A DNA stretch of 64,000 nt from Cytobacillus massiliigabonensis (lineage in GTDB: Bacteria > Bacillota > Bacilli > Bacillales > Cytobacillaceae): NCBI RefSeq assembly GCF_900199725.1, contig NZ_LT904902.1, positions 466,659-530,658 of the forward strand. Reading direction: 5' to 3'. Under the pieces are notes generated by a model. The model had not been told where the DNA came from, did not search any database, and saw only the letters and a list, made by a program, of their open reading frames with translations. A program made the position numbers and the translations under genes. The stretch's first letter is position 1. Every line of letters begins with the position of its first letter. Positions 25,265 to 33,752 of this stretch are shown here, piece after piece.

Positions 25265-25280
25265 ATACCCTTATAGGTAT
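25265..25280. promoter_or_regulatory. CstR-like operator 8 (cstR autoregulation)
   Basis: ATACCCTTATAGGTAT, lying almost entirely in the 17-base spacer between TTGACA (25283-25288) and TATTAT (25260-25265), and touching the -10. Repressor binding here should block RNA polymerase. Confidence 0.85.
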
Positions 25281-25348
25281 ATTGTCAACTAAACATTTTA
25301 AACTAAAAATGAATTTTTTTATCTTAACTGGGGAAAATAGCCTATGTA

Positions 25349-25372
25349 GTTTAAAAATACTAGTAATGGTAT
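25349..25372 (+). promoter_or_regulatory. SigB-like promoter of the catalase gene
   Basis: GTTTAA (25349-25354), 12 bases, TGGTAT (25367-25372), matching the general-stress SigB consensus GTTTAA-N12-14-GGGWAT at 11 of 12 positions. The implied start of transcription falls just before the ribosome binding site at 25387. Confidence 0.65.
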
Positions 25373-25397
25373 GTCTATTTACACCGAAGGAGATAGG

Positions 25398-26996
25398 ATG
25401 ATGACAAATGAACAAAATAACCATGAAACAAACGTAGAAAATGATAATACGTTAACGAACCGGCAAGGTCATCCAGTTACAAATAACCAAAATATAAGGA
25501 CAGTCGGAAATCGAGGGCCAGCTACATTAGAAAATTACGATTTCATTGAGAAAATCAGCCATTTTGACCGAGAACGTGTACCAGAACGTGTCGTTCACGC
25601 CCGAGGTGCTGGAGCTCACGGTTATTTCGAAGCATATGGAACAGCCGGAAATGAACCAGTATCTAAATATACGCGTGCAAAATTATTTCAAGAAAAAGGA
25701 AAACAAACCCCTGTGTTCGTGCGATTTTCATCCGTTATCCATGGCGGGCATTCACCTGAAACCCTTCGTGACCCACGTGGATTTGCGGTCAAATTTTATA
25801 CAGAAGACGGAAACTGGGATCTCGTAGGGAATAATTTAAAAATTTTCTTTATTAGAGATGCAATTAAATTTCCTGATATGATTCATGCATTTAAGCCTGA
25901 TCCAATAACCAATATTCAAGACAGTCAGCGTTTTTTTGACTTTTGTGCGAGCTCTCCTGAAACATTCCATATGGTGACATTTGTTTATTCTCCATGGGGG
26001 ATTCCAGCCAACTACCGGATGATGCAGGGGTCTGGTGTGAACACCTATAAATGGGTAAACAATGATGGAATAGCTGTCCTTGTCAAATATCATTGGGAAC
26101 CGAAGCAAGGGATTAAAAACCTAACTATGAAGGAAGCAAGTGAAATTCAAGCAACGAATTTTAATCATGCGACCCAGGATTTATATGATGCAATTGAACG
26201 TGGAGAATACCCTGAATGGGAGCTTCTTGTTCAAGTTATGAGCGATGACGAGCATCCTGAATTGGATTTTGATCCACTCGATGATACAAAGCTTTGGCCA
26301 GAGGATCAGTTCCCATGGCTTCCAGTTGGAAAAATGATCTTAAATCGAAATCCTGAGGACTACTTTACAGAAGTAGAGCAAGCTGCATTTGGCACAGGCG
26401 TCCTTGTAGACGGACTTGATTTTTCAGATGACAAAATGCTACAGGGCCGTACCTTCTCTTATTCAGACACACAGCGCCACCGTGTCGGAGCCAATTATTT
26501 GCAGCTGCCAATTAATGCACCAAAAAAGCGGGTAGCAACCAATCAAAGCGGCGGTCAAATGCAATATAAAGTGGATCGCGCCCCTGGACAAAACCCGCAT
26601 ATTAATTATGAACCATCGATCTTAGGCGGATTAAAAGAAGCTGAACAAGTGGGAAAAGAATACACTCCGCATATTGAAGGCAAGCTTGTCCGCCAATCCA
26701 TCGACAAGCAAAGCAATACAAAGCAAGCGGGTGAAACATATCGCAGATTTGAACAATGGGAAAAGGATGAGCTGCTAACAAACCTTATTACAGACCTTTC
26801 AACTTGCGATCAGCGAATACAAGAGAAGATGATTGCACTGGCTGAGGAAGCAGACGAAGAATATGGCAGAAAACTAAGAGAAGGGTTAGCTCAGGCATCC
26901 AAGGATGGCTCTAACCAAAAGCCACTAGGGAACAGAGGTGGGGATCAAGCACCTAAGATGGCAATTGAAAAAGGGCATGAGGCAGAGCCATATTGA
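25398..26996 (+). CDS. Heme catalase (KatA/KatX-like)
   Basis: A 532-residue monofunctional catalase that dismutates hydrogen peroxide. Landmarks are [15 protein letters not shown] (catalytic H67), [17 protein letters not shown] (catalytic Asn near 146) and [12 protein letters not shown] with the proximal heme-ligand tyrosine. About 45 polar residues precede the core and about 70 follow it. That is longer than vegetative KatA and closer in length to KatX. The ATG at 25398 follows AAGGAG; another ATG is adjacent, and the earlier in-frame ATG at 25371 overlaps the likely -10 box. A SigB-like promoter suggests general-stress control. No PerR box was seen. Confidence 0.92.
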   Translation: MMTNEQNNHETNVENDNTLTNRQGHPVTNNQNIRTVGNRGPATLENYDFIEKISHFDRERVPERVVHARGAGAHGYFEAYGTAGNEPVSKYTRAKLFQEKGKQTPVFVRFSSVIHGGHSPETLRDPRGFAVKFYTEDGNWDLVGNNLKIFFIRDAIKFPDMIHAFKPDPITNIQDSQRFFDFCASSPETFHMVTFVYSPWGIPANYRMMQGSGVNTYKWVNNDGIAVLVKYHWEPKQGIKNLTMKEASEIQATNFNHATQDLYDAIERGEYPEWELLVQVMSDDEHPELDFDPLDDTKLWPEDQFPWLPVGKMILNRNPEDYFTEVEQAAFGTGVLVDGLDFSDDKMLQGRTFSYSDTQRHRVGANYLQLPINAPKKRVATNQSGGQMQYKVDRAPGQNPHINYEPSILGGLKEAEQVGKEYTPHIEGKLVRQSIDKQSNTKQAGETYRRFEQWEKDELLTNLITDLSTCDQRIQEKMIALAEEADEEYGRKLREGLAQASKDGSNQKPLGNRGGDQAPKMAIEKGHEAEPY

Positions 26997-27068
26997 ATTT
27001 ACTACAAGGTGGAAAATAGTAACTTAGTGACAGTTTGCAAGTAATTAATAACGAAAAAATAGGGTGGG

Positions 27069-27103
27069 ACAAGTTCGGAGGTTTCTAAAGCTTCCGAACT
27101 TGT
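27069..27103 (+). terminator. Hairpin after the catalase gene, sharing the minisatellite core
   Basis: Eleven-bp stem (27069-27079 with 27093-27103) followed by a T-rich stretch. The arm TCCGAACTTG is the same core found in each of the following 52-bp repeats. Confidence 0.65.
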
Positions 27104-27160
27104 GTTCATTTTAGACTGTTTTATCGATCGGTTTCTGTAACGTTCATTTATGAACTTGAG

Positions 27161-27732
27161 TCTACTTCGGACTTGGGGGATGCTTTCTTGAGCTTTCGTG
27201 TCCGAACCTGAGTCCACTTCGGACTTGATGGATGCCTTTTCTTGCTTTCGTGTCCAAACTTGAGGCCACTTCGGACTTGATGGATGCCTTTTCTTGCTTT
27301 CCTGTCCGAACTTGAGTCTACTTCGGACTTGGGGGATGCTTATTCTTGCTTTCCTGTCCGAACTTGAGTCTACTTCGGACTTGGGGGATGCTTTCTTGAG
27401 CTTTCGTGTCCGAACTTGAGGCCACTTCGGACTTGGGGGATGCCTTTTCTTGCTTTCCTGTCCGAACTTTAGTCTACTTCGGACTTGGGGGATGCTTTTT
27501 CTTGCTTTCCTGTCCGAACTTGAGTCTACTTCGGACTTGATGGATGCCTTTTCTTGCTTTCCTGTCCGAACCTGAGGCCACTTCGGACTTGATGGATGCC
27601 TTTTCTTGCTTTCCTGTCCGAATCTGAGTCTACTTCGGACTTGATGGATGCTTTCTTGAGCTTTCGTGTCCAAACTTGTGTCCACTTCGGACTTAATCGA
27701 TTCTTTCTTATCCTTTCGTGTCCGTACACGAG
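27161..27732. repeat. Minisatellite of eleven 52-bp hairpin units
   Basis: Eleven consecutive units of exactly 52 bases, starting every 52 bases from 27161 to 27681. Units begin with T/GC-Y-ACTTCGGACTTG and end with GTCCRAAYYTGAG. Units 1, 5 and 10 share one variant (GCTTTCTTGAGC) and others share GCCTTTTCTTGC, suggesting duplication of multi-unit blocks. GTCCGAA at the end of one unit and TTCGGAC at the start of the next form a 7-bp stem, so the array makes a series of hairpins. A long open frame on the minus strand (27002-27820) arises from the repeats and is not considered a gene. Confidence 0.9.
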
Positions 27733-27807
27733 ACGAATGCGGATAAAATCGGGTTAAATAAAGAGAAATAGAAGACCCCTTTATATATTTAAAACTCTTC
27801 GTTTTTT

Positions 27808-28353
27808 TTAATCCCGCCATACTCTTTCAGTATGTACTTCCTTATTTTTAAAACGCAATAGAAACACATCTGGATTACTTAACTGCTGCCATTCGTTAAA
27901 ACCAAAAGATTTATTGTAGTGATTTAAAAGTAATGACATGATATTCCCATGAGTAACAATTACTGTTCTTTGTATTTGACTTGCGAAAATTTCACTTGCT
28001 GCTTCTACGATACGATTCGTCGCATCTTTACTTGATTCTCCGCCTTCATACCTTAAATCCATATCACTGAATGTCACCTTAAGTTTCTCCAGCCAATCCG
28101 GCATGGAATTGGCACTAAGGACACGTTCTGCTAATCGCTCATCTATCTCAATTTCAATATTTTCCTTTTGAGCTAAAGGCATAATTGTTTCGACAGCACG
28201 CAAAAAAGGGCTAGAAATGATTCTGTTCACTTTAATAGAGCAAAGAAAATCTGCAAGCTCTTCTGCTTGCTTTTTGCCCTCTGCTGTCAATTGTGATTCG
28301 GGTGGTTGCCCCTCAGCTTGGCAATGTCTAATGACATAAATCTTCTTTTCCAT
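27808..28353 (-). CDS. Histidine phosphatase superfamily protein
   Basis: A 181-residue phosphoglycerate-mutase-like phosphatase. The catalytic motif is YVIRHCQAEG (R9, H10; RHC instead of the more common RHG), with further active-site residues in SSPFLRAVET and the second histidine in VIVTHGNIMS. Length fits the small CobC/PhoE-like branch, whose substrates range from sugar phosphates to cofactor intermediates. ATG start behind GGGGG. A GNAT acetyltransferase gene lies 31 bases upstream on the same strand, so they may be cotranscribed. No pathway is implied by the neighbours. Confidence 0.87.
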   Translation of the reverse strand: MEKKIYVIRHCQAEGQPPESQLTAEGKKQAEELADFLCSIKVNRIISSPFLRAVETIMPLAQKENIEIEIDERLAERVLSANSMPDWLEKLKVTFSDMDLRYEGGESSKDATNRIVEAASEIFASQIQRTVIVTHGNIMSLLLNHYNKSFGFNEWQQLSNPDVFLLRFKNKEVHTERVWRD

Positions 28354-28384
28354 ATTCCCCCTGCTTTCTTTTTATCTACAGGTA

Positions 28385-28840
28385 TCAACGCAAGTCTTGA
28401 GACAAACGGATCATATCCCTGCACCAAATTCCGTTTTCAAAAATATGCTCCACATAATGTCTTGTAAAAAAATCCATATCAACACCGGTAATTCTAAATC
28501 CGCATTTTTGATATAGAGCCAATTGACCTACACTTGAATTTCCGGTTCCAATTTCCATCGTCTTGTACCCTTTTTCCTTTGACCGATGTATGGCATCAAG
28601 TATTAACTTTTTGCCTATGCCTTTTCCTTGTTCACTCTCAGATACAGCAAGGTTTATTAATTCAACAGTTTCAGGTCTAGTTTGGAGTAATACATATACA
28701 CCAATGATCTCTTTGTTTTTTTCTAATATAAAGCATTCCCCACGATTGACATACTCCTCTATTAGTTTTTGAGAGGGATCTGCTAATAATAGTAAACTCA
28801 TAGGCAGCTTTTCATGATTATACAATCTTCGAATTTCCAT
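28385..28840 (-). CDS. GNAT family N-acetyltransferase (YvbK-like)
   Basis: A 151-residue acetyltransferase. The acetyl-CoA loop is SESEQGKGIGKKLILDAI (Q/RxxGxG/A), preceded by the strand VELINLAVS, with the C-terminal MEIGTGNSSVGQLALYQKCGF. It resembles B. subtilis YvbK. The ATG at 28840 is used, 11 bases after GGAG; an in-frame GTG three codons earlier overlaps the ribosome binding site. The acceptor substrate is unknown. It is upstream of, and probably cotranscribed with, the histidine phosphatase gene. Confidence 0.83.
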   Translation of the reverse strand: MEIRRLYNHEKLPMSLLLLADPSQKLIEEYVNRGECFILEKNKEIIGVYVLLQTRPETVELINLAVSESEQGKGIGKKLILDAIHRSKEKGYKTMEIGTGNSSVGQLALYQKCGFRITGVDMDFFTRHYVEHIFENGIWCRDMIRLSQDLR

Positions 28841-29108
28841 TGTATCCACATCTCCATCCTAACAATCACTTATTATTATAGTATTTTCTCATAACAAAGA
28901 TATTCTCGCACCCTTTTATACTTTCCTAAATTAATAAATCACACGAACTTAAAGAAGTATTTCCCGCAAATAATCGTTTAGAATAGTTAAAATATATTAT
29001 ATTGAAATAGTATATTGTGTTCATTATCTTGATATGTTATTTTATTTAAGTGATATATCAATAGGGTCCGAGAGGTGTCTTAATTCAAAGAAAGTATTCT
29101 CAAATAAT

Positions 29109-29123
29109 AATTTTCAGAATAAT
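29109..29123. promoter_or_regulatory. CodY-like box upstream of brnQ
   Basis: AATTTTCAGAATAAT differs from the CodY consensus AATTTTCWGAAAATT at two positions. It is about 40 bases upstream of the brnQ start, and CodY commonly represses branched-chain amino acid uptake genes. Confidence 0.6.
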
Positions 29124-29163
29124 CGGTTTCGTTAAGGGGAGTTACTAGAAAGGGGTAGTAGTT

Positions 29164-30510
29164 TTGAATCAGAAGATCTCAACTTCTTATATTATTGTTT
29201 TAGGGTTAATGCTATTTGCATTATTTTTTGGAGCGGGTAATTTAATATTTCCAATTATGATGGGCCAGGAAGCTGGAGTAAATATCTGGGTAGCCATGGG
29301 TGGATTTATTATTACTGGTGTAGGTTTACCAATATTAACTGTTATTGCTCTAGGTTACTCTGGGGAAAGTGATGTTCAATCGCTAGCAACTAGAGTTCAT
29401 CCAATGTTCGGGTTAATATTCTCTATTATTTTATACTTAGCAATCGGACCATTATTTGCCATTCCAAGAGCAGGAACGGTATCGTTTGAAATTGGTATTC
29501 GTCCATTAATCCCAGAATCTTGGGATACAATCGGCCTACTTATTTTCTCAATCATTTTCTTTGCAATTGCAACATTACTTTCACTTAATTCTTCAAAAAT
29601 TGTTGATATCTTAGGGAAATATTTAACACCTATTAAAATAACCTTTTTGTCTATTTTAGTTATTGTAGCTATTTTTAAACCACTTGGTGATCTTCAAAAT
29701 CCTATTGGTGAATATACAGAAAGTTCATTCTTCAGCGGTTTTTCAGAAGGATATTTAACAATGGATGTTTTAGCAGCTTTCGTATTTGGGATCATAATAA
29801 TCAATTCCCTTCACTCTAAAGGTGTAAAATCAGGTAAAGTGATTCTAGCATCTACCATGAAGGCTGGTATTATTGCTGCCGTTCTTTTAGTTTTCTTTTA
29901 TGGTTCTTTAGCATTTATGGGAGCAAGCAGTGTTTCGGAATTAGGAATTTTAGATAATGGCGGCTCGGTTTTAGCTGGTGTAGCCAATCTCTACTTTGGT
30001 TCGTTTGGCGGCGTTATACTTGGCGTTCTCATTACTGCAGCTTGTATGACTACTAGTGTCGGTCTGATCAGCTCTTGTGCTTCCTATTTTAATAAAATTT
30101 TGCCTAAAATTTCTTATCGTAATTTTGTTATCATTTTTGCTATCTTTAGTACGGCTGTAGCAAATTTCGGATTAAGTCACCTGATTTCGATTTCATCACC
30201 AGTATTAACAGCGATTTATCCTTTAGCAATCGTATTATTGTTATTAACTTTTTTCCACAATTCATTTAACGGCAATAAGTTAGTTTATCAAATAAGTATG
30301 CTATTCACATTTATCGTAAGTGTATTTGACGGATTAAAAGCAGCTGGATTTGTTATAAAATCAGTTGATCAATTATTCTCCTCTATCCTGCCTTTATATG
30401 AAGTTGGATTAGGCTGGCTATTACCAGCATTTATAGGGGTAATTTTGGGTATTGTTCTTGGCTTATTTAATCCAGGAAGTAAGAAACAAGAGAAAGAACA
30501 ATTAATTTAA
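29164..30510 (+). CDS. brnQ: Branched-chain amino acid:cation symporter
   Basis: A 448-residue LIVCS-family carrier with 12 hydrophobic helices. The N-terminal LMLFALFFGAGNLIFPIMMG and the GPLFAIPRAGTVSFEIGI segment are hallmarks of BrnQ proteins, which import leucine, isoleucine and valine with sodium or protons. The start is TTG; the ribosome binding site is within AGAAAGGGG. The 300-bp region upstream shows no T-box but has a CodY-like box at 29109-29123. A strong terminator follows at 30524-30570, so the gene is monocistronic. Confidence 0.93.
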   Translation: MNQKISTSYIIVLGLMLFALFFGAGNLIFPIMMGQEAGVNIWVAMGGFIITGVGLPILTVIALGYSGESDVQSLATRVHPMFGLIFSIILYLAIGPLFAIPRAGTVSFEIGIRPLIPESWDTIGLLIFSIIFFAIATLLSLNSSKIVDILGKYLTPIKITFLSILVIVAIFKPLGDLQNPIGEYTESSFFSGFSEGYLTMDVLAAFVFGIIIINSLHSKGVKSGKVILASTMKAGIIAAVLLVFFYGSLAFMGASSVSELGILDNGGSVLAGVANLYFGSFGGVILGVLITAACMTTSVGLISSCASYFNKILPKISYRNFVIIFAIFSTAVANFGLSHLISISSPVLTAIYPLAIVLLLLTFFHNSFNGNKLVYQISMLFTFIVSVFDGLKAAGFVIKSVDQLFSSILPLYEVGLGWLLPAFIGVILGIVLGLFNPGSKKQEKEQLI

Positions 30511-30523
30511 TATCATTAAAAGC

Positions 30524-30571
30524 AGCCACTACTTATTAAAAAAGTTTCATTAATAAGTAGTGGCTTTTTAT
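30524..30571 (+). terminator. Terminator of brnQ
   Basis: Perfect 15-bp stem (30524-30538 with 30551-30565) followed by a T run. Confidence 0.92.
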
Positions 30572-30613
30572 TTATCAAAAATATCCTCTTATCCCAATTA
30601 TAAGCTATGAAAT

Positions 30614-30641
30614 TTGACAAAACATCGTCCCCTTTGATACT
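30614..30641 (+). promoter_or_regulatory. SigA-type promoter of the SDR gene
   Basis: TTGACA (30614-30619), 16 bases, GATACT (30636-30641). The -10 box lies inside the left arm of the 51-bp palindrome. Confidence 0.6.
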
Positions 30642-30679
30642 TTTTTGATAGTAATACTATCAAAAAAGTATCAAAGGGG
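30629..30679. promoter_or_regulatory. Perfect 51-bp palindrome over promoter and RBS
   Basis: Arms of 25 bases (30629-30653 and 30655-30679) are exact reverse complements around a single central base. The left arm covers the -10 region and the right arm ends in the GGGG of the SDR ribosome binding site. It could be a DNA operator (nested half-sites such as GATAGTA/TACTATC), an RNA hairpin hiding the ribosome binding site, or both. Confidence 0.8.
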
Positions 30680-30687
30680 AGATTTCA

Positions 30688-31449
30688 TTGAGTCGTCTAC
30701 TAAATAAAGTTGCGATTATTACAGGCAGTGGTTCAGGAATCGGGAAACAAATTGCATTAACTTATGGGAAAGAAGGGGCAAAGCTAGTCATTGCCGATTT
30801 TAATGAAGAGGGATTAAATCAAACCGTTTCAGAGTTAAAGGATTTAGGTATAGAAGCCATTGGAGTAAAAGTAAATGTGACGAATGAAGAAGATATAAAC
30901 AATATGGTCGATAAAGCGATAAAAGCCTTTGGTACTATAGACATCTTGGTAAATAATGCTGGCATCTCTGACCATATGCAATCAGCTGGAAATGTAACAG
31001 ATGACGTTTGGGAACGAGTCATGAATATTAATGTGACAAGTGTTATGCGCGGGGTACGTAAGGTTCTGCCAATCTTCCAAGAAAAAGGAAATGGAAATAT
31101 TATTAATATGGCTTCCATTTCAGGACTAACAGGTGGACGTGGCGGGCTGGCCTATACTGCATCCAAGCATGCCGTTGTTGGCATGACAAAAAATATTGCT
31201 TCTCAGTACGGTCCACAAAACATACGATGTAATGCGATTGGACCTGCCCATGTTCCTACACCATTAACAACGAATATGTCACATATTGATGAATTTGGGA
31301 TGGGTGTTGCTACCCGTGGGGTCGGTTTAATGACAAAAGCAGGTACAACACAGGATATCGCTAATATTGCTCTATTCTTAGCCTCTGAGGAATCAGCATA
31401 TATCAACGGTGTTACCATTGCAGCTGATTTTGGCTGGAGTGCATATTAA
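30688..31449 (+). CDS. Short-chain dehydrogenase/reductase
   Basis: A 253-residue classical SDR. Cofactor motif TGSGSGIGKQ (about residue 12) and NNAG with an acidic residue after the second strand (VIADFNEEG), which favours NAD. The catalytic set is N (NINVTS), S (MASISG), and Y/K in YTASKHAVVG. Start TTG behind GGGGAG. Related Bacillus SDRs are annotated as 3-oxoacyl-ACP reductase or glucose dehydrogenase-like, but the substrate is unclear. A 51-bp palindrome spans its promoter and ribosome binding site, implying tight specific regulation. Confidence 0.88.
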   Translation: MSRLLNKVAIITGSGSGIGKQIALTYGKEGAKLVIADFNEEGLNQTVSELKDLGIEAIGVKVNVTNEEDINNMVDKAIKAFGTIDILVNNAGISDHMQSAGNVTDDVWERVMNINVTSVMRGVRKVLPIFQEKGNGNIINMASISGLTGGRGGLAYTASKHAVVGMTKNIASQYGPQNIRCNAIGPAHVPTPLTTNMSHIDEFGMGVATRGVGLMTKAGTTQDIANIALFLASEESAYINGVTIAADFGWSAY

Positions 31450-31526
31450 CCAAATTTTTATACTGTAGTATTGTTTATAGGAATCTAGGGATTTTCTACA
31501 AATTCCCTATATTAATACAAAAAAAA

Positions 31527-31565
31527 GCTGAAATTCTTGAAATAAAAAGAATTTCAGCCTTTTTT
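31527..31565. terminator. Terminator between the SDR gene and tRNA-Val
   Basis: Perfect 12-bp stem (31527-31538 with 31547-31558) with A and T runs on its flanks. It can stop SDR transcription and, on the other strand, tRNA transcription. Confidence 0.88.
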
Positions 31566-31574
31566 AATTAAAAA

Positions 31575-31646
31575 TGATCTGAGAGGGATTTGAACCCCCG
31601 ACCCCTACCCTGTCAAGGTAGTGTTCTCCCGCTGAACTATCAGATC
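31575..31646 (-). tRNA. tRNA-Val (GAC)
   Basis: The minus strand folds into a complete cloverleaf: acceptor GATCTGA with TCAGATC, D stem GTTC/GAAC, anticodon stem CTACC/GGTAG around TTGACAG (anticodon GAC), variable loop of five, and T arm with loop TTCAAAT. Total is 72 bases including the discriminator A. CCA is not encoded; T residues follow. It stands alone rather than in an rRNA-tRNA cluster. Confidence 0.95.
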
Positions 31647-31793
31647 TAAATTAAATACATACTTAATTATATGGAAATATAAGAAAAAGTCAATATTATA
31701 TTAGATTTATTTTCACTTCATTTACACTTATCCCCAATTAAACGAAAGCTATAAAAATAGGAAGCTCCATTTATGGAACTTCCTATTTTTACA

Positions 31794-33752
31794 TTAAGCT
31801 GCTTGTGGTTTCACAGTATCATCTCGTTTAAAGACGTATTGCAGAACGATCAAGAGAACAAATATAACTAATCCAATGATATCCGAAATACCTTCTGGAT
31901 AGATTAACAATAATCCCCCAATTATACCTAAGATTCTCTCCATCCAATTTAGTTTGCGCAGCCAGTAGCCGATAACACCTGCACCAATTGCCATCATACC
32001 CGTTAGCGCAGTGAAAACTACCCATATTAAGTAATACCAAGTTGTATCAATCATTAATAGTTCAGGCGAGAGAACAAACATATACGGGATAATAAATGCG
32101 CCAATTGCCAGCTTTGTGGCAGTTACTCCCGTTTTGATTGGATCCCCGCCAGATACCCCTGCGGCAGCAAAGGCAGCAAGTGCAACTGGTGGCGTAATGT
32201 CCGCAATAATACCAAAGTAGAATACGAATAAGTGAGCTGATAAATCAGGTACACCGAGTAAAATAATTGCAGGTGCTGCAATTGTTGAAGTAATAACATA
32301 ATTAGCCGTTGTAGGCGAACCCATTCCGAGAATGATTGCCGCTACCATTGTTAGCATTAAGGTTGGAATAAGAAGTCCGCCAGCAAGTTCGAGAAGACCA
32401 TTTGCCATCTTCAACCCAAGACCTGTCTTTACAACTACACCAACGATAATCCCTGCAGCTGCTGTTGCAGCTGCAACACCTAATGCTGTACGTGCACCAT
32501 CAACTAGTGCATCGATGAAATCTTTTATACTAATACGTGTTTCTTTGCGTATAGCACTGACTAGTACGGTTATAACAATAGACCATAAAGCTGCACGGAT
32601 AACACTCATCCCGCTCATCAACAAGACAATTACAGCCAAAATTGGTAGGAGAAGATATATTTTCTTCAATACTTCTTTACGATTTGGCATTTCTTCGTCT
32701 TTTAATCCCCTAAGTCCTAGACGCTTCGCTTCAAAATGAGTCATTATCCATACACCAGTAAAATAAAGAAGTGCCGGGATTGCTGCAGCTTTTGCGATTT
32801 CCCAATACGTGATGCCTCCGCCAATGAACTCAACCATTAAGAATGCTGCTGCACCCATTACAGGCGGCATGATTTGTCCTCCTGTGGAAGCAGTAGCTTC
32901 AACTGCACCAGCAAATTCCTTCTTATATCCAAGTTTCTTCATCATCGGGATTGTAAATGACCCTGATGTAACTACATTCGCAACAGAGCTTCCGCTAATC
33001 GTCCCCTGCAACGCACTAGAGAATATAGCAACCTTTGCTGGTCCGCCTATCCTCTTCCCTGCAATTGAAACAGCTAAATCATTAAAATATTGTCCAACAC
33101 CCGTTTTCACCAGGAATGAACCAAACAATAAAAACAGGAAGATATAGGTTGCCGACACCCCTAATGGCGTACCTAGAATTCCTTCTGTTGTGAAAAACAT
33201 CGTTTGAATCAGTCTATCTAAATCCAGCCCTCGATGTGCTAAGAAGCTCGGCATATATGGACCAAAAATTCCATAAAGCAAAAATATAATGGCAATAATT
33301 GTAATCGGAAGACCAACCGCCCGTCGTGTTGCTTCAAGTACTAATAGAACTGCCAGCAAGCCAACATAAAAGTCAATTTCTGTCAAACGGCCAGCTCTCA
33401 TAACGATCTCATCAATGAATAATGGCCAATATGCACCGACAGCAACACCAAGTATGGCAAGGATCATATCATACCAGGCAACTTTATGTTTTCGCCCCCT
33501 GTCTTTTTTCCGTGCTGGGAATAATAAGAATATAAGGGCTAATGCAAATCCTAAATGGATTGAGCGCTGCAGCTGAGCAGTCAGCATTCCAAAAACACCT
33601 GTGTAAAGATGGAACAATGAGAAGGACAATAAGCCAATAAAGACAATCCATCCGATAATTCCTTTTAATTTCCTTGTTCCTGCTTCCGGGTCGTATTTTT
33701 CCAGAAGCTTCTGCTGTTCTTCTAATGATAACGATTCCACATTATTGCTCAA
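31794..33752 (-). CDS. TRAP transporter fused permease (4TM/12TM)
   Basis: A 652-residue fused DctQ-DctM permease typical of TAXI-type TRAP systems. It has an N-terminal small-subunit part (about four helices) and a large part with the repeated motif GSSVANVVTSGSFTIPMMKK and TGGQIMPPVMGAAAF, followed by MGSPTTANYV and DITPPVALAAFAAAG. These are secondary, ion-driven importers that need a periplasmic-type binding protein. Start TTG behind AAAGGAG. It overlaps the DUF1850 gene by 11 bases and follows the TAXI binding-protein gene, completing the system. The substrate is unknown; glutamate or C4-dicarboxylates are known for some relatives. Confidence 0.92.
   Translation of the reverse strand: MSNNVESLSLEEQQKLLEKYDPEAGTRKLKGIIGWIVFIGLLSFSLFHLYTGVFGMLTAQLQRSIHLGFALALIFLLFPARKKDRGRKHKVAWYDMILAILGVAVGAYWPLFIDEIVMRAGRLTEIDFYVGLLAVLLVLEATRRAVGLPITIIAIIFLLYGIFGPYMPSFLAHRGLDLDRLIQTMFFTTEGILGTPLGVSATYIFLFLLFGSFLVKTGVGQYFNDLAVSIAGKRIGGPAKVAIFSSALQGTISGSSVANVVTSGSFTIPMMKKLGYKKEFAGAVEATASTGGQIMPPVMGAAAFLMVEFIGGGITYWEIAKAAAIPALLYFTGVWIMTHFEAKRLGLRGLKDEEMPNRKEVLKKIYLLLPILAVIVLLMSGMSVIRAALWSIVITVLVSAIRKETRISIKDFIDALVDGARTALGVAAATAAAGIIVGVVVKTGLGLKMANGLLELAGGLLIPTLMLTMVAAIILGMGSPTTANYVITSTIAAPAIILLGVPDLSAHLFVFYFGIIADITPPVALAAFAAAGVSGGDPIKTGVTATKLAIGAFIIPYMFVLSPELLMIDTTWYYLIWVVFTALTGMMAIGAGVIGYWLRKLNWMERILGIIGGLLLIYPEGISDIIGLVIFVLLIVLQYVFKRDDTVKPQAA

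Noticed and set aside
27161-27732. CRISPR-like array
   Set aside because: Units are contiguous 52-mers without unique spacers, there is no leader and no cas gene in the window.
27002-27820. Minus-strand 272-residue open frame with a 52-residue repeat
   Set aside because: The frame comes from the 52-bp hairpin array (three units give one 156-base period); it overlaps the phosphatase gene's end, has no convincing ribosome binding site and shows the same repeats in other frames.
28850-29163. T-box leader upstream of brnQ
   Set aside because: No T-box consensus (AGGGTGGNACCGCG-like) and no terminator/antiterminator pair was seen; only the CodY-like box is supported.
31575-31646. tRNA-Val as an integration site of a mobile element
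   Set aside because: No duplicated tRNA 3' end, integrase gene or composition change was found on either side within the window.
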